A DNA stretch of 64,000 bases from Brachionus koreanus. Lineage: Eukaryota; Rotifera; Eurotatoria; Ploima; Brachionidae. The DNA is taken from positions 95,563 through 159,562 of the forward strand of contig PJRA01000198.1 of NCBI GenBank assembly GCA_016987375.1, written 5' to 3'. Made by a program: the position numbers and the translations under genes. Shown here one piece after another: positions 10,028-21,500 of this stretch. The first letter of the stretch is position 1. Every line of letters begins with the position of its first letter. The notes under the pieces were generated by a model. The model worked only from the letters and a program-made list of their open reading frames with translations. It was not told the DNA's origin and searched no databases.

Positions 10028-11203
10028 TTAATTATTAATTTGCTCCCTAAATTCATCATAATCAATAACACCATCACCATTTGAATCTATTGAATTGAAA
10101 TAAGCTCTTAGTTCAGAATCACTAATTAACTTTTCGTTTCCAGCATCCAAATCATCAGCAATTTCTCTAGCATGTTCGACTGAAATCAAATTATCCAAAT
10201 TTGATGAGGTTACTAGACCAAATTCGCCTGCCGAAATACTAACCGATCTAATGCCCAAATTGCTCAAAATAGATCTGTAATCACCAAGGCCAGCTTTTTC
10301 CAAGTCAACTAATCGCAAAGCTTCCAGATCACCTTCTAGATCGGGTAGACCATCTTCCTGGTGGCTGTTTGTTTGAACCAAACTGTCTGGTGCTCCAATA
10401 CTTCTAACTTTTCGTACAAATTCTTCATGTCTTAGCAAATCATGACTATGACGTCTAACATATTCCTCTGGATCTGCTCTCTCTACTCCTAATTTTTTGT
10501 AATTGCGATTTACTTCAACCTCTGGAGCATCCCATTGAATAATTAAATTTTTTGGATTTGGAAGAACACAGTCCGCTTCGGCTTTTTGAAAAATAACTCT
10601 TCGCTTTTGTTTTTTAAATGGAAGCCATTTTTCAATGAAAATTTGCTGTGGTTTTGGTGGAATAGGTGGCAATCTTTCGATTACAACTTTTCTTGCCGGT
10701 GGTGGCAAAACCTTGCCAGGAACTAGAATAAGCTGTTCGCCTATTCTGGACGGAGCTTGAGGTGGCAGTTCGCGGATTACCAAAGGGGCCGGAGTTACCG
10801 GTCTGGGTGGCGCTTGACGCACAATTAGAGGAGGTGCAGGTGCGATTTGTCTATTCGGCAATTGTCGTATTACGATATCACCTGGTTTTTGTACCTCTGG
10901 AGGCTCCAAGTATCTAACTGCTACATCTTGTGTGTATCTGATCTTATCAGCTGGCTTCTTACGAATTATTTCCGGGTTGGCATCATTGTTAAGTTTGTAC
11001 TGGTCCAGAGGAATTGGTGGTAAAAATTTGCAATTTCCAGTGGTTCGTGGCGCAGTCTCTACCTCAACTGGAATATTGGTCGAGTAATCCCTTGGAAAAC
11101 TGTGGCTTATTTGAACCGGAATCGAGCGAATTGTGCTTGTTCTTGTCGAATTATCGACGATAGAGTTCAACTTGGGACTGTATCTATAAGATTGATTGTA
11201 CAT
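10028..11203 (-). CDS. Proline-rich repeat protein with C-terminal EF-hand
   Basis: Intronless, 391 residues, ATG at 11203. Residues about 105-190 hold degenerate repeats alternating short beta-prone basic or hydrophobic strings with prolines: DIVIRQLPNRQIAPAPP, LIVRQAPPRPVTPAPL, VIRELPPQAP, KVVIERLPPIPPKP. A distinctive block follows (IFIEKWLPFKKQKRRVI, NLIIQWDAPEVEVNRNYKKL). The C-terminus carries a degenerate EF-like loop (LDAGNEKLISDSEL) and one canonical EF-hand loop, DSNGDGVIDYDE, with acidic residues at positions 1, 5, 9 and 12. The repeat style resembles cytoskeletal 'VPV/alveolin-like' strings of protists; that is resemblance only. Calcium binding is likely and the function is unknown. 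Codon use and G+C are higher than in flanking DNA, as expected for a well-expressed gene. Confidence 0.75.
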   Translation of the reverse strand: MYNQSYRYSPKLNSIVDNSTRTSTIRSIPVQISHSFPRDYSTNIPVEVETAPRTTGNCKFLPPIPLDQYKLNNDANPEIIRKKPADKIRYTQDVAVRYLEPPEVQKPGDIVIRQLPNRQIAPAPPLIVRQAPPRPVTPAPLVIRELPPQAPSRIGEQLILVPGKVLPPPARKVVIERLPPIPPKPQQIFIEKWLPFKKQKRRVIFQKAEADCVLPNPKNLIIQWDAPEVEVNRNYKKLGVERADPEEYVRRHSHDLLRHEEFVRKVRSIGAPDSLVQTNSHQEDGLPDLEGDLEALRLVDLEKAGLGDYRSILSNLGIRSVSISAGEFGLVTSSNLDNLISVEHAREIADDLDAGNEKLISDSELRAYFNSIDSNGDGVIDYDEFREQINN

Positions 11204-11397
11204 GAGTGAAAATGTATAAGCTTAAATTTGATTCTATTCACTAAGACTCTAATTTTATACGAGCCGAAAGAATGTGAGCTAAATTTATGGAATTTTAATA
11301 CGTAAAAAATCATTGCTGAAAAATGTAAAATTTAATTTGGAAAAAATTTATTAAATTAATGTGAATAATTGATGTTTACAAAAAGGTAAATAGCTAT

Positions 11398-11452
11398 TTA
11401 GATAGATGGATGAATTGCTTGATAGAAAGGTAGATAGATAGATAGATTGATA
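11398..11452 (+). repeat. Imperfect GATA microsatellite
   Basis: Repeated TAGATAGATAGATAGATTGA with interruptions such as GATGGATGAATTGC and AGAAAGG. Simple-sequence repeat without further meaning visible. Confidence 0.75.
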
Positions 11453-11841
11453 GAATGTTTGAATATGATGCATTCACAAAAAAATAAAAATAAATAAATT
11501 GAATTCAATTTTAGATGCTCAGATTGCCAAATTTTATGTTAGCACAAATTCTAATTTAAAATAATAATAGTCGGATACACTAATGGATCTGTAATTCATG
11601 TGTCATTATAGTTATATTTTCAATTATTTTCAATTATTCTAGCATGTAAATTTAGTGTCGAACGTAGAGCAAATGTATAAAATAGGCATCAATTTAAAAA
11701 CTTTTTTTTTTCATTATTCATTAAATTAAAAGTTAATAATAGATAATTAATTTGAATAAAAAAATTGATTAATTTTTTTTTTAATTAGAAATTCTTCTTT
11801 GAGACCATTTTAATTTTATTTTTAAATTAAAAATAATCTAT

Positions 11842-12035
11842 CTAACACTAGACAGCTCAGTTAATTATAAATAAAAATTTTAAATATTTTTTCTAAAAAT
11901 TAATTTAAATTTGTTATGAATTAAAAACAAGATGCTTAGCTTTTAAAAGCTATTTTATAAAATTTTATTTCTATCACAAAATATTTAAGCTTCAATTTGT
12001 TATTTTAAAAAAACTCTCGGACTTAGTATAGTTAA
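11842..12035. mobile_element. Diverged piggyBac-like MITE, copy C
   Basis: The left end, CTAACACTAGACAGCTCAG, resembles the TTAACACTAGAAAG end of the other copies. The right end, ACTTAGTATAGTTAA, is a decayed inverted match. The interior shares AACAAGATGCTTAGCTTTTA and the following AAAGCTATTTTATAAAATTT almost exactly with 14328-14372. Confidence 0.5.
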
Positions 12036-12539
12036 ATTGATATCGTCAGCAGACATACATAGATGGTTTTTAACTTGAATTGGATTCTTTTGATTAAATT
12101 TAAAATTGAACAGGAAGCCAATGTTCTTTAGTTAGAAATCATCAATAAATTTGTTTTATTAAGATATTTAACTTAATGTTACATTTTGTAACAGCATAGA
12201 ACAAAATGCATATGAGCTCTAAGAGATGTCAAACAAGAAGTCTACAAATTAACTGGGCCATCTATACTAGAGAAAGATTGAAATGAATATTTTATTTATC
12301 ATTAAATATTTTAATCATTTAATGAATGAATATTAAGCATAAATTAGACTTTTTATTTATTTTGTAATTGACAATTAAAAATAATCCTAAATTGTGTATT
12401 TTTGTTATTTTTATATATTATACGCGATGAACTAAACTAAACTAGTATTTTAAGAAGTGAAAAATTTATTTAAAATTATTATTTTTTAAAAATTCGATAT
12501 ATACATTAGAAGTCAATTGATTGTGCGATTTAAAACAAA

Positions 12540-15500
12540 TTAGTTTGATTTAAACACTTGGTACAGTCTTAGTAAATTTTCGATTGATACATGCGCATTT
12601 CTAGCAGACAATAAGTTGGAAAAATTTTCACATTCTAAAAAAATAAATTAATTAATAAGCATTTCAATTTTAAGAATAATTTGAATTTTTCAAGAGTAAT
12701 TTTAAATATTTTTTTGACATAAATCTTAATTTAACATCATCATCGACAACAACAACAACAAAACATAAATTTACTCCCTCATGTAAACTTGTCAATTGAA
12801 AAATTTAATTTCTAAATTACTTGTAAAAAATTCTATTTCTTGTCTATTGATTTCGTAAAGCACAAAAAAATGAATAAGATTTGCCAAGTCATCGCTACTT
12901 TTGTTATCCAGATAACAATTTATTAAATCATGTCGGTCTAGAAAAAAAAATATTCTTTAAAATTATTTAAAAAAATAAACTGAAAAAATTTTACTCTTAA
13001 TCTTATTGCGCAATTTAGACTCAATTGAATTAATTGTTGAGCACAAAAATTCTTTAGTAATAAGACATTTTTGGCCAAAGAAATTCAAATTATAAAATTT
13101 GTTTATAAGTTTAATCTCTTGGATAAATTGGGAGTTAGGCTGTTGAGCTAGTTTGTCAAATACAAGAATTATTCCAACAAAATCAAACGTTTCTTGTACC
13201 ACTGATTCATAGACCAACTTGAGCAAACGATTTGTTTTGGGATTTAGCTTGTTATCATCTGTTTTGTTCAAAATTTTTGCAAATTGATTTATATGCTCTT
13301 GATTTGTGATTTGTTCTAATAAATCAGGCTAAGAGAAAATTATTTTTTTTAAAATAAAAAAAATTTTTTAGATATTGTCAAGTTTACAGTAATAGTATGA
13401 GGTACAATTATTTTGTTCAAAAAATTTCTAATATTAAAAGCTTTTTCATCTTTGGGATCATCCGAATAGCTAAAATATCCATTTTTCTGTTTGACCAAAA
13501 GTTCGGACAAAAGAATAAAACGTAGCTCGTTAAAGTGTAAATTTTGTTTGAAATTAATAGAATAGTATCTTGGACCGAGAATTTTTAGTTGTTCGATTCG
13601 ATTTAATTCGGGCAAAATACATGGAGCCATTTGTTTGTACTTGAATTCTGCATGATGTTCATTAGCTTTGAGAGTTATTTCCACTGGCACATAGCAAAAT
13701 TCACCAGAGTCAACATTTTTCGAAAGTAAAAGTCTTGGTTCACTTGCCAAAACATACAAGTGTCTAAATGCTTGTAAATGAAAACGATTGTCATTGCTAT
13801 CGACTGGAAAAGTGGGATAAAACGCACACAACATTAGAGCAATGCTGAGCGAATCAGTTTTTAGAGTGTAGCGACCACCGCCCATGAAAAGCAATGCCAT
13901 GGACATGTTAATTGCCATTTGACTACCATAAGTAACGTGTGCATTGTTGGGACCGACTCTTGATCGCAAGAAACGACATATTCTCATTACTTCCAGATCT
14001 CCTGATCCGGCCATCACCATTGATAAAGATAATACAATTACACAAAGACAATTCTCGGTGGATAATTTTGTGTCGCCAAGATCAGTAAAATAATTTGCCC
14101 AAAAAAGCTATTTAAAAAAAATTAACATCTCAGTTTATCCTTCTAATATACTCTTATAATATTATATTTTTTTTTTGATTATTTTATTAAAAATTTGATT
14201 TTAAAATTTAAAAAAAAAAAATTAACACTGCAAAGCCCGGCTGATTATTAATAAAAATTTCAAACATATTTATTTAAACAAGTTTAATATTTTTCAGAAA
14301 ATTAATTTAAATTATTTAAGGATTAAAAACAAGATGCTTAGCTTTTAAAAGCTATTTATAAAATTTTATTTCAATCAAAACAAGCTTTAATTTTTTTTTA
14401 AAAGGGGTCCAAAAATATCTCTCAATCTTTCTAGTGTTAATATCCTAATCCATTAATTGTCATAGATAAAATTTATTAGTTTTATTTTAAGTTTTCCGAC
14501 TGGGATCTTAAAGTTGAAGATTAATTCAAAATATCAAATCAGTTTAGAAAAATATTTTTTAATTCAATTTAAATTTAATTATAATGTAACACGCTTTACA
14601 TACAATTTAAATAAAAAATAATAATTAATTTTCAAAAAATATATTCTCAATTAAAAGTTTCATCTTTAAATTTTTTTAATACATAAACTCATTTTTCTAA
14701 AGTTCAGTTCTTAGTTTTTATTTCAAAGTTAAATATTTGTATACTTGCCATTAAAATTAAATTAAATTACATCAATAAATTTAAAAATTGATCTTATCAA
14801 TAGATTGAGAACATATTTTTAGAAAATTAATTTTTTTTTTAATTTAATAATATTTAAAACATGTTACGTAATTATAGATTGAAATTAAATAAAATTATAG
14901 ATTGAATGAATAATTGAATGGGCAAAATGAAAATAATTTTACATTTTAAAAATTAAAAATATGAAAATGTAAAAATGTAAAATTATTTTCATTTTGCCAT
15001 TGAATGGATTGTTTCATGTAGAATACACAAGGGACTGGCGGACAATTTTCCCTTTATAACTTTTATATTATTAAAAATGCAATTAGAGATTAATTTTAAT
15101 ATCAAAATTATCTTTATTCTGTTTATTTGTTTTCTGTACCGAGCTAATACTCGTTCAGATTAAAAAATAAAAATCAAAATATATTTAAATGATTGGAAAA
15201 TTAAATGAGATTTTAAATTGATTTTTTAACTTCAAGAAAATGGCTACTAATTACCTATTTCGAAAATTAATAGATTAGAAAAACATTAAACAAAGTACTT
15301 AACAATGTCTGAAATCTAAATAATTTTCTTTATGCTTTAAATTAAATACTAATCAAATAAACTTTGAAAAAAAAAAATTACTTACCAATGTTCGATAGGC
15401 ATCGTTGTTAAAAGTACCGGCAAATTTAAGTCCAATGCTCATGCATGCACCAGCAATAATGTGTCTAAATGCCTCAGTTCTAGTCTCATCATCAATTACA

Positions 15501-18500
15501 TTGTTTGATGCATTTGAATCACTTGAATTTGTATCGAATTGTGATCCAAGATCTTCAAATTCATCATCGTCAATAGTTTTTTTGCTTTTCATTTTTCTGG
15601 GCTCAATTATTTCAATATCATCAAAAAAATCCTCATTTTCAACATCATCAAAATGAATTAAATCACTTAGTAAATGTTTTTTCTTCTTAGTTTTATCTCT
15701 ATCAACAACAACATTGTCGTCTTCATCCGTATTATCATTAATCTCATCAATTAATTCACATTCCGAATCACTTTTTTCTTTTTTTATTAAAAGATTTTTT
15801 TTCATAGGATTCTTTTTACTAAAGTCTTCAATTTTTATCAAATGGCCAAATTTGTCGTTTAAAATTTTGTCGTATCTAATATTTGCTTTTAATAAATTGG
15901 ACAATTGTCCTATTAGCCACTCCTGAGTAGGTACAACATACTTCCACATAATTAAATTTCTGGACAAAGTTCTTAATAAGAGAAAGTCTGGTCTGATTGA
16001 GTCCAACAAAAATGCCGAGTCAGGCGGTGAGAACCACTCGCTGATCAATTTGTCGCAGCTATTGAAATAAATTAGTCCCAATGCAATAGTAGCACCAGGG
16101 CAAGTAACATTGGTATTTATGGACTCGCCTTCTCTAATATACGAGCTATTCGATGCTTTGAAATTATTGCCGGACCCTTCCGAATTTTGACTTGGATTAT
16201 TAGCTGAAAAGTTATTCGAATAGCCACTATAATTGTCTTTTTCTCTATGTCCTCCGACCATGTAGTGATATAATTCATCAGTAAATGTACTATCCATTAT
16301 AGTGAGACTTTTTTTTCCTTTTTCCAACAAAATAAGGCCAAGAGCGAGTCCAGCAGTTAGCGAATAGGCTTCCCGATCCAATGAATTCAAATCTTTGTCG
16401 ACATCATTGGCCGGCAAACGGCCTATTTCTTTCAGCAAAACATAGCTCATATGTTTATTGCCTGTTTTTACATAGACTAGGCCCAAACTAAGCAAAGCTG
16501 CTATCTGGATGTTATACGGTGTTTCTAGTTCTATTTCAACAGGAGGCATCAATGCTTGAAATAAATAAAATAAATTAGTATGAATTTAAAATTAGATTTC
16601 ATTCTTATCTAAAATTATTTGTTTATTGTTTTTTGTTTTTTAATAAAAAAAATACGATTAAGAATTGTAATTTAAAAGATGTAATCTTTATTGAAGTAAT
16701 TAAAAATTATACTTACATCTAATATGCATGCTAATTAAACGGGTTACGCCCAGATCCATAGATCCTATTCTAGAAAAAAAAAAAAAAAAATTGTAAAATT
16801 TTCTTAAGATTAGAATTTGTTCTATTACTTTGAGGCGGCAAGACCGATTAAAATGGCTATGTTTGTTAGATCATGTCTGCGTGTGAGAGCATCATAAATG
16901 TTAAGCATACTAAAACTTGCTAAGTGACCAGTGAGACCTAAGCCGAATAAAAATCCAGCTTGTTCATTAGTAAGTTCAAAATTTTTTGCCAAATGAGACT
17001 TTATCCATGAGTTGCTTAGGTCTTTAGCCTGAGCGTTAATTGTAAGACCAGCTGCAACTCCATTGTGAAACAAAGGCCAATTGGTCATGTTTACTGGCAC
17101 TTCAACACGTGTTAAGTCTATTGTAGTCTTTTTGGTTAGACTTTTTCCTTTTAGATTTAGTTCGGGTACTAAAATTGGTTCGGTCGGAATCGGATTTATG
17201 GTATGTAAAGTAAAAATACCACGACCAATTGGCAACGCCATTGTTCTCACACAAATGCATGCTAGGAATTTCTCCTCTTCTTCAAGAAAATCATGATCAC
17301 TTACATCAGGTCCTTGATTTAATTTTATTTGTATTGGTCTAGTTGTTTGTAAACAAGTTCTAAGCTCTTTAATACGTAAATCTTCGTTAAAGCGACACTT
17401 TAATGTCTCAATATTTATCATATGCTCCATGCCTTGAAAGAAAAAAATTCTTTATATTCTATCTATTAATAAATACTAAATATAATTTTACAATAGAAGG
17501 AAATTAAGTATTATGATGGTAAAAAATTAGTACAATAGAACAGAACAATATGTTGAAAATTCTTATAACTTTTCTTTTAAAAGTCAAAAGAAAGTTCTCT
17601 AAGTGCAAGATGCAACAATCTGTTAAAACTCTGCGAATTTTGAATAATTTAAACTTTGACAAATTTAGCATTTTGCACTTAGACTTTGCACATCATTTGC
17701 AGACTTTGACTCTTGGTGCAACTAAGTATGATACAGTTTGTTGCACTTATAGAACTAATTAAAAGCCTTTAGAAATAAAGTTGTAAGCTTTTGAAATAAA
17801 GTATAAGTTTTTGTTCTATTTTTTTATTTGATACCAAATGTTTTTTTGCATTAAGAACAAAAGATTGCGATGACTTGGGCATATACTTAGAATGAAAGAA
17901 AAAAGAATACCAAAAAAGGCCCTTCAATGGATATCACAAGGGCGAGGTAAGGTAGGAAGACCAGCAGTAACATGGAGGTCAACAATCATGAAAGAGCTCG
18001 CCGAAATGGGAATGACATGGAGAGAAGCAAGGGTAAAGGCAAAAGATCGACTTGAGTGGAAATCAAAAGTAATGACCCTATGCTCCACAAGGAGTGAATA
18101 AGGAATAAAAAAATAAAAAATTTCACAAAACTATCTACTTTATATTAAGTATAATATTTGTGATATAATTGATATTTAAATCAATTTATAATACGATATT
18201 ATAAACATGTATATTTTTATCAAATAAATGTATTTTTTTTTATTTTTTATACTTTAAAAATTTTATCTAATTCTTGTTGAATCTTAGAATGCTTTTGTCA
18301 ATTGAATCATCCAAGTTTAAAAAACAAACATTAAAAATCCTAATCAATTATTTTCTTGAAATTGAAAATTGTCTCCATTGTTGAAAATGCTCTGCAAGTT
18401 GAAATTTAAAAGTGAAATTTTTCTAATTAACATTGTCCAGCTTTTTTTAAATTAAATTCAAACAACATAAACAAAAATCGAAAAAATATTATTAATTATA

Positions 18501-21500
18501 CAAAAGATTTAAATAAAACACCCTCAGAAATCTTCTTATATTTTCTTAAGAATCAAAAAACTGATACAATCAAAGACAGGTTTAAAAAACTCTTTTTAAA
18601 ATATATTAAAAACTGTTTTCTCTACAAAAATGAGTTGATTTTATCACTCATAAAGAATTTTTTTGTTGAGAGTTTAAGAAATCCAGAAAAAGTCTTCTTT
18701 GTTAATTTTTGTCTAAGAATTTACATGTTAGTGACTTAAAAAAAAAAAAAAAACCAACATTTCCAATTTTTAATAGTTCCCCTTTAGTAATATTAACATT
18801 ATTAATAATTTTATTTAATGTGTCTAAACATAATGAACTTGACAATGTAATACTTTTTTTTTTTAACTAAAATATTACTAGCTATTTTTTCTATTTTTAA
18901 AATAATATTTTTTAAATAAGTAATAGCAAAATGAGATGATCATCTACACCGCAATTATTATCCTACTTTTTTTCTGAAAGAGCGTCCAGTACTGCAAAGA
19001 TATACATTAAAACTTTTGTTTGTTTTGATGACCAAATACAGACGTAAAATTAAAAAAAATTTCAAATATGAAAATTTTATAGACAAAAGAATAGAGCATA
19101 AGAAATCAAGTTAAAATTTTGAAAAAAATATTTTATATTTAATAAATAACCACAGTTGTGGCCATCAAGTCAATCAGCACCATTTTTGGCGGCCCAATGG
19201 CACCAACTTACAGTACCGGCACCCAACACTATCATAAAGTAAAAAAAAAATTAAATTCACAATAATGACTTTGATCTTAATAAGTTTAAATTTGAAGCGT
19301 TTTTTGAAAAGTTCATTTAGACAAAATTTAAAAATTATCTAATAGTTTATTCTTACCGTCTTCATCATCTTTTTTAACATTTTGGTTTACATTTAGACAC
19401 AAATTTAGCTCCGATTGATTAGATTTGGTAAAATTTTTAGCCAAGCCACTGCTAATTAGCTTAGCTTGATTGTTTAAATGAATCTCTTCATTATTGTCCG
19501 AGTCATTACTGGGCTCATTTTCTTTATTCAATGCGTCCGAATTGCTTTTCAATAGAGCTAAGTCGTTTCGGCCGATTAAATCGAAAGCAAACGAAGGCCA
19601 TGTAAAACAAGCGTTATCACGTGACCACTTAATCGACTCGAGAATAGGAAATAGAACAAATAGTGGATAGTCGTATATTTCGTTCAGCGAGCATAGGCCC
19701 ATTTCTAGACATTTAGAAAAAATATTCTCGAATAAATTAGCTTGGCCGGGCACAAATTTAAATTTTAAATTATAGCCCGGGTAAGGATGCGGTTGATTGT
19801 GATCACTGGGCTGAAATCCAGAGAAATTAATTTTAAAAAAACACTGCTCAATAAAATCTTCATAATCTAGATTAATTTTTTCGCCGTGATGATAGTCTTT
19901 GTCATTATTATTAAAATTATTATTATCATCATTGCACAATTTTATGATACTAAAAATTTTAATCGATCGAACGGTTCGTTTTGTAACTGTTTCAATAATC
20001 GGAAACGGTTGACTAACTGACTTTAGCGTAAGTAAATTGGACAAAAATTTAATTAAACTTGGCGGTTCTTGTTGAATTAAATAGCCCACTGAGCTTTTGC
20101 TAGTGACTGTGGGCGTAATTGAGCTATTGTCGCTTTTTTTGTACTTGAACCGCAACAGACTCGGATAGTCCATTTCGTAATAATTCATGTATAAACTAAG
20201 ACCAATCTCACTAGCCAATAGATACAAAATTTGGGCCAAATCTTCGCAATTGTGACTAAGCGAACGATGAAGTTTAACTTCTTCGTAGATTAAATGCAAA
20301 GTGTACAGTATGTTTTTGATGTATGAGTAGAGAATGCCGCCAGATCCACCAGCGTCGGCCAAACCGCTCGGATAAGCTCCACTTAGTGTTGAACTAATCG
20401 ATCGTTTTTGTCTTGACACTTGAGAGCCTGGTGTTGTGAAATTATCACTTGACGATTTAGTTAACTTGGTCTTTTCTTCTTGTTCTTGTTGTTCTTTTGG
20501 ACTGTTTTCGACGACACCATTCGGCTTAATGTCGAACTCGTTTAGATTTTTTTCCGACTGCATAAACTTTTGAAACAACGGATCGTTGAGCATAAACTGC
20601 CAATCTTCATCACACGCTTCGTCCGCGCTGCATTTGGCTCGTTTCGACTGATCGTCGCATTCGTCCATTGGCTCAATGGTGGCACCAGTGTCGCCGTGTC
20701 TCGGCTTGTTAATGCTCAAAAACGGAATTTCTTGCTCAATTTTGTTCATGTCAAAACAACCACATAAATTAAGTATCAAATACAAAAATAGACTTAGTTG
20801 ATTTTTGACCGATTCGCCCATGTTGTATCGATGTATGAACCATTGTTGTATTATTTCATAGTACAAGTCTTTGTTAAGTGTATACTTGAATCCGTCTAGG
20901 CAATAGTTGACCAGTTTGCAAGTGGACGGCTCGGCCAAGTTTACTCTTAGCAAACGATTGTCGTTCAGCTTAATGTTAAAATGAGCTCCTGTCGAGTCCA
21001 TTAGTGCTTTGTATTCGTGTTGTTGATGCAACACTTTGCCTACTGATGAACTAATCATTTTGGACGGTACACTGGAACAATTTTTGGGCGTTTTAAACAC
21101 GTGATTGCTGCTTGACGACTCATCAATGCTAGTCTGCAATATTTCGTTTGTGGACACATTCGAATGAAAAAATGATGGCTTTGAAAACAACTTTGACTTA
21201 ATCGGAGTTATGATCGGACTTTGAAATATTTGGTTTTTTTTCATAGCGCTAAATGGATTTGACCAGACTATGTTGTGCAATTGCAGTTTGCACAATTTGG
21301 TCAATCCCGAATAAACAAACAAGTTATTTTGTGTGTCTATAATGACCATTAAATTTCGATCAGTGACAAATACTGCGTCTTTGGCCGGTATGTAACTCAA
21401 TTGATTTGTGACCACTAGACTCTCGTTCTCTTGATTGTAGTCAATTTTAAGACATCTTAATTGACACTTAGCAGGCATCAAATAGCAAACAAATTTTTGA

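Larger units (their letters stand above)
11204..12539. other. Intergenic with microsatellite and MITE remnant
   Basis: 1.3 kb between the 5' end of the EF-hand gene and the 3' end of APC1. It contains a GATA-type microsatellite (11398-11452) and a probable MITE copy (11842-12035). The remainder is A+T-rich with no coding signal. Confidence 0.6.

Noticed and set aside
15405..15926. Plus-strand frames rich in serine and phenylalanine
   Set aside because: Antisense shadows of the acidic insertion in APC1 exon 7.
17550..17762. 70-codon plus-strand frame in an APC1 intron
   Set aside because: It has an ATG and some complexity, but no recognisable domain and no splice partners; likely chance or a decayed repeat.
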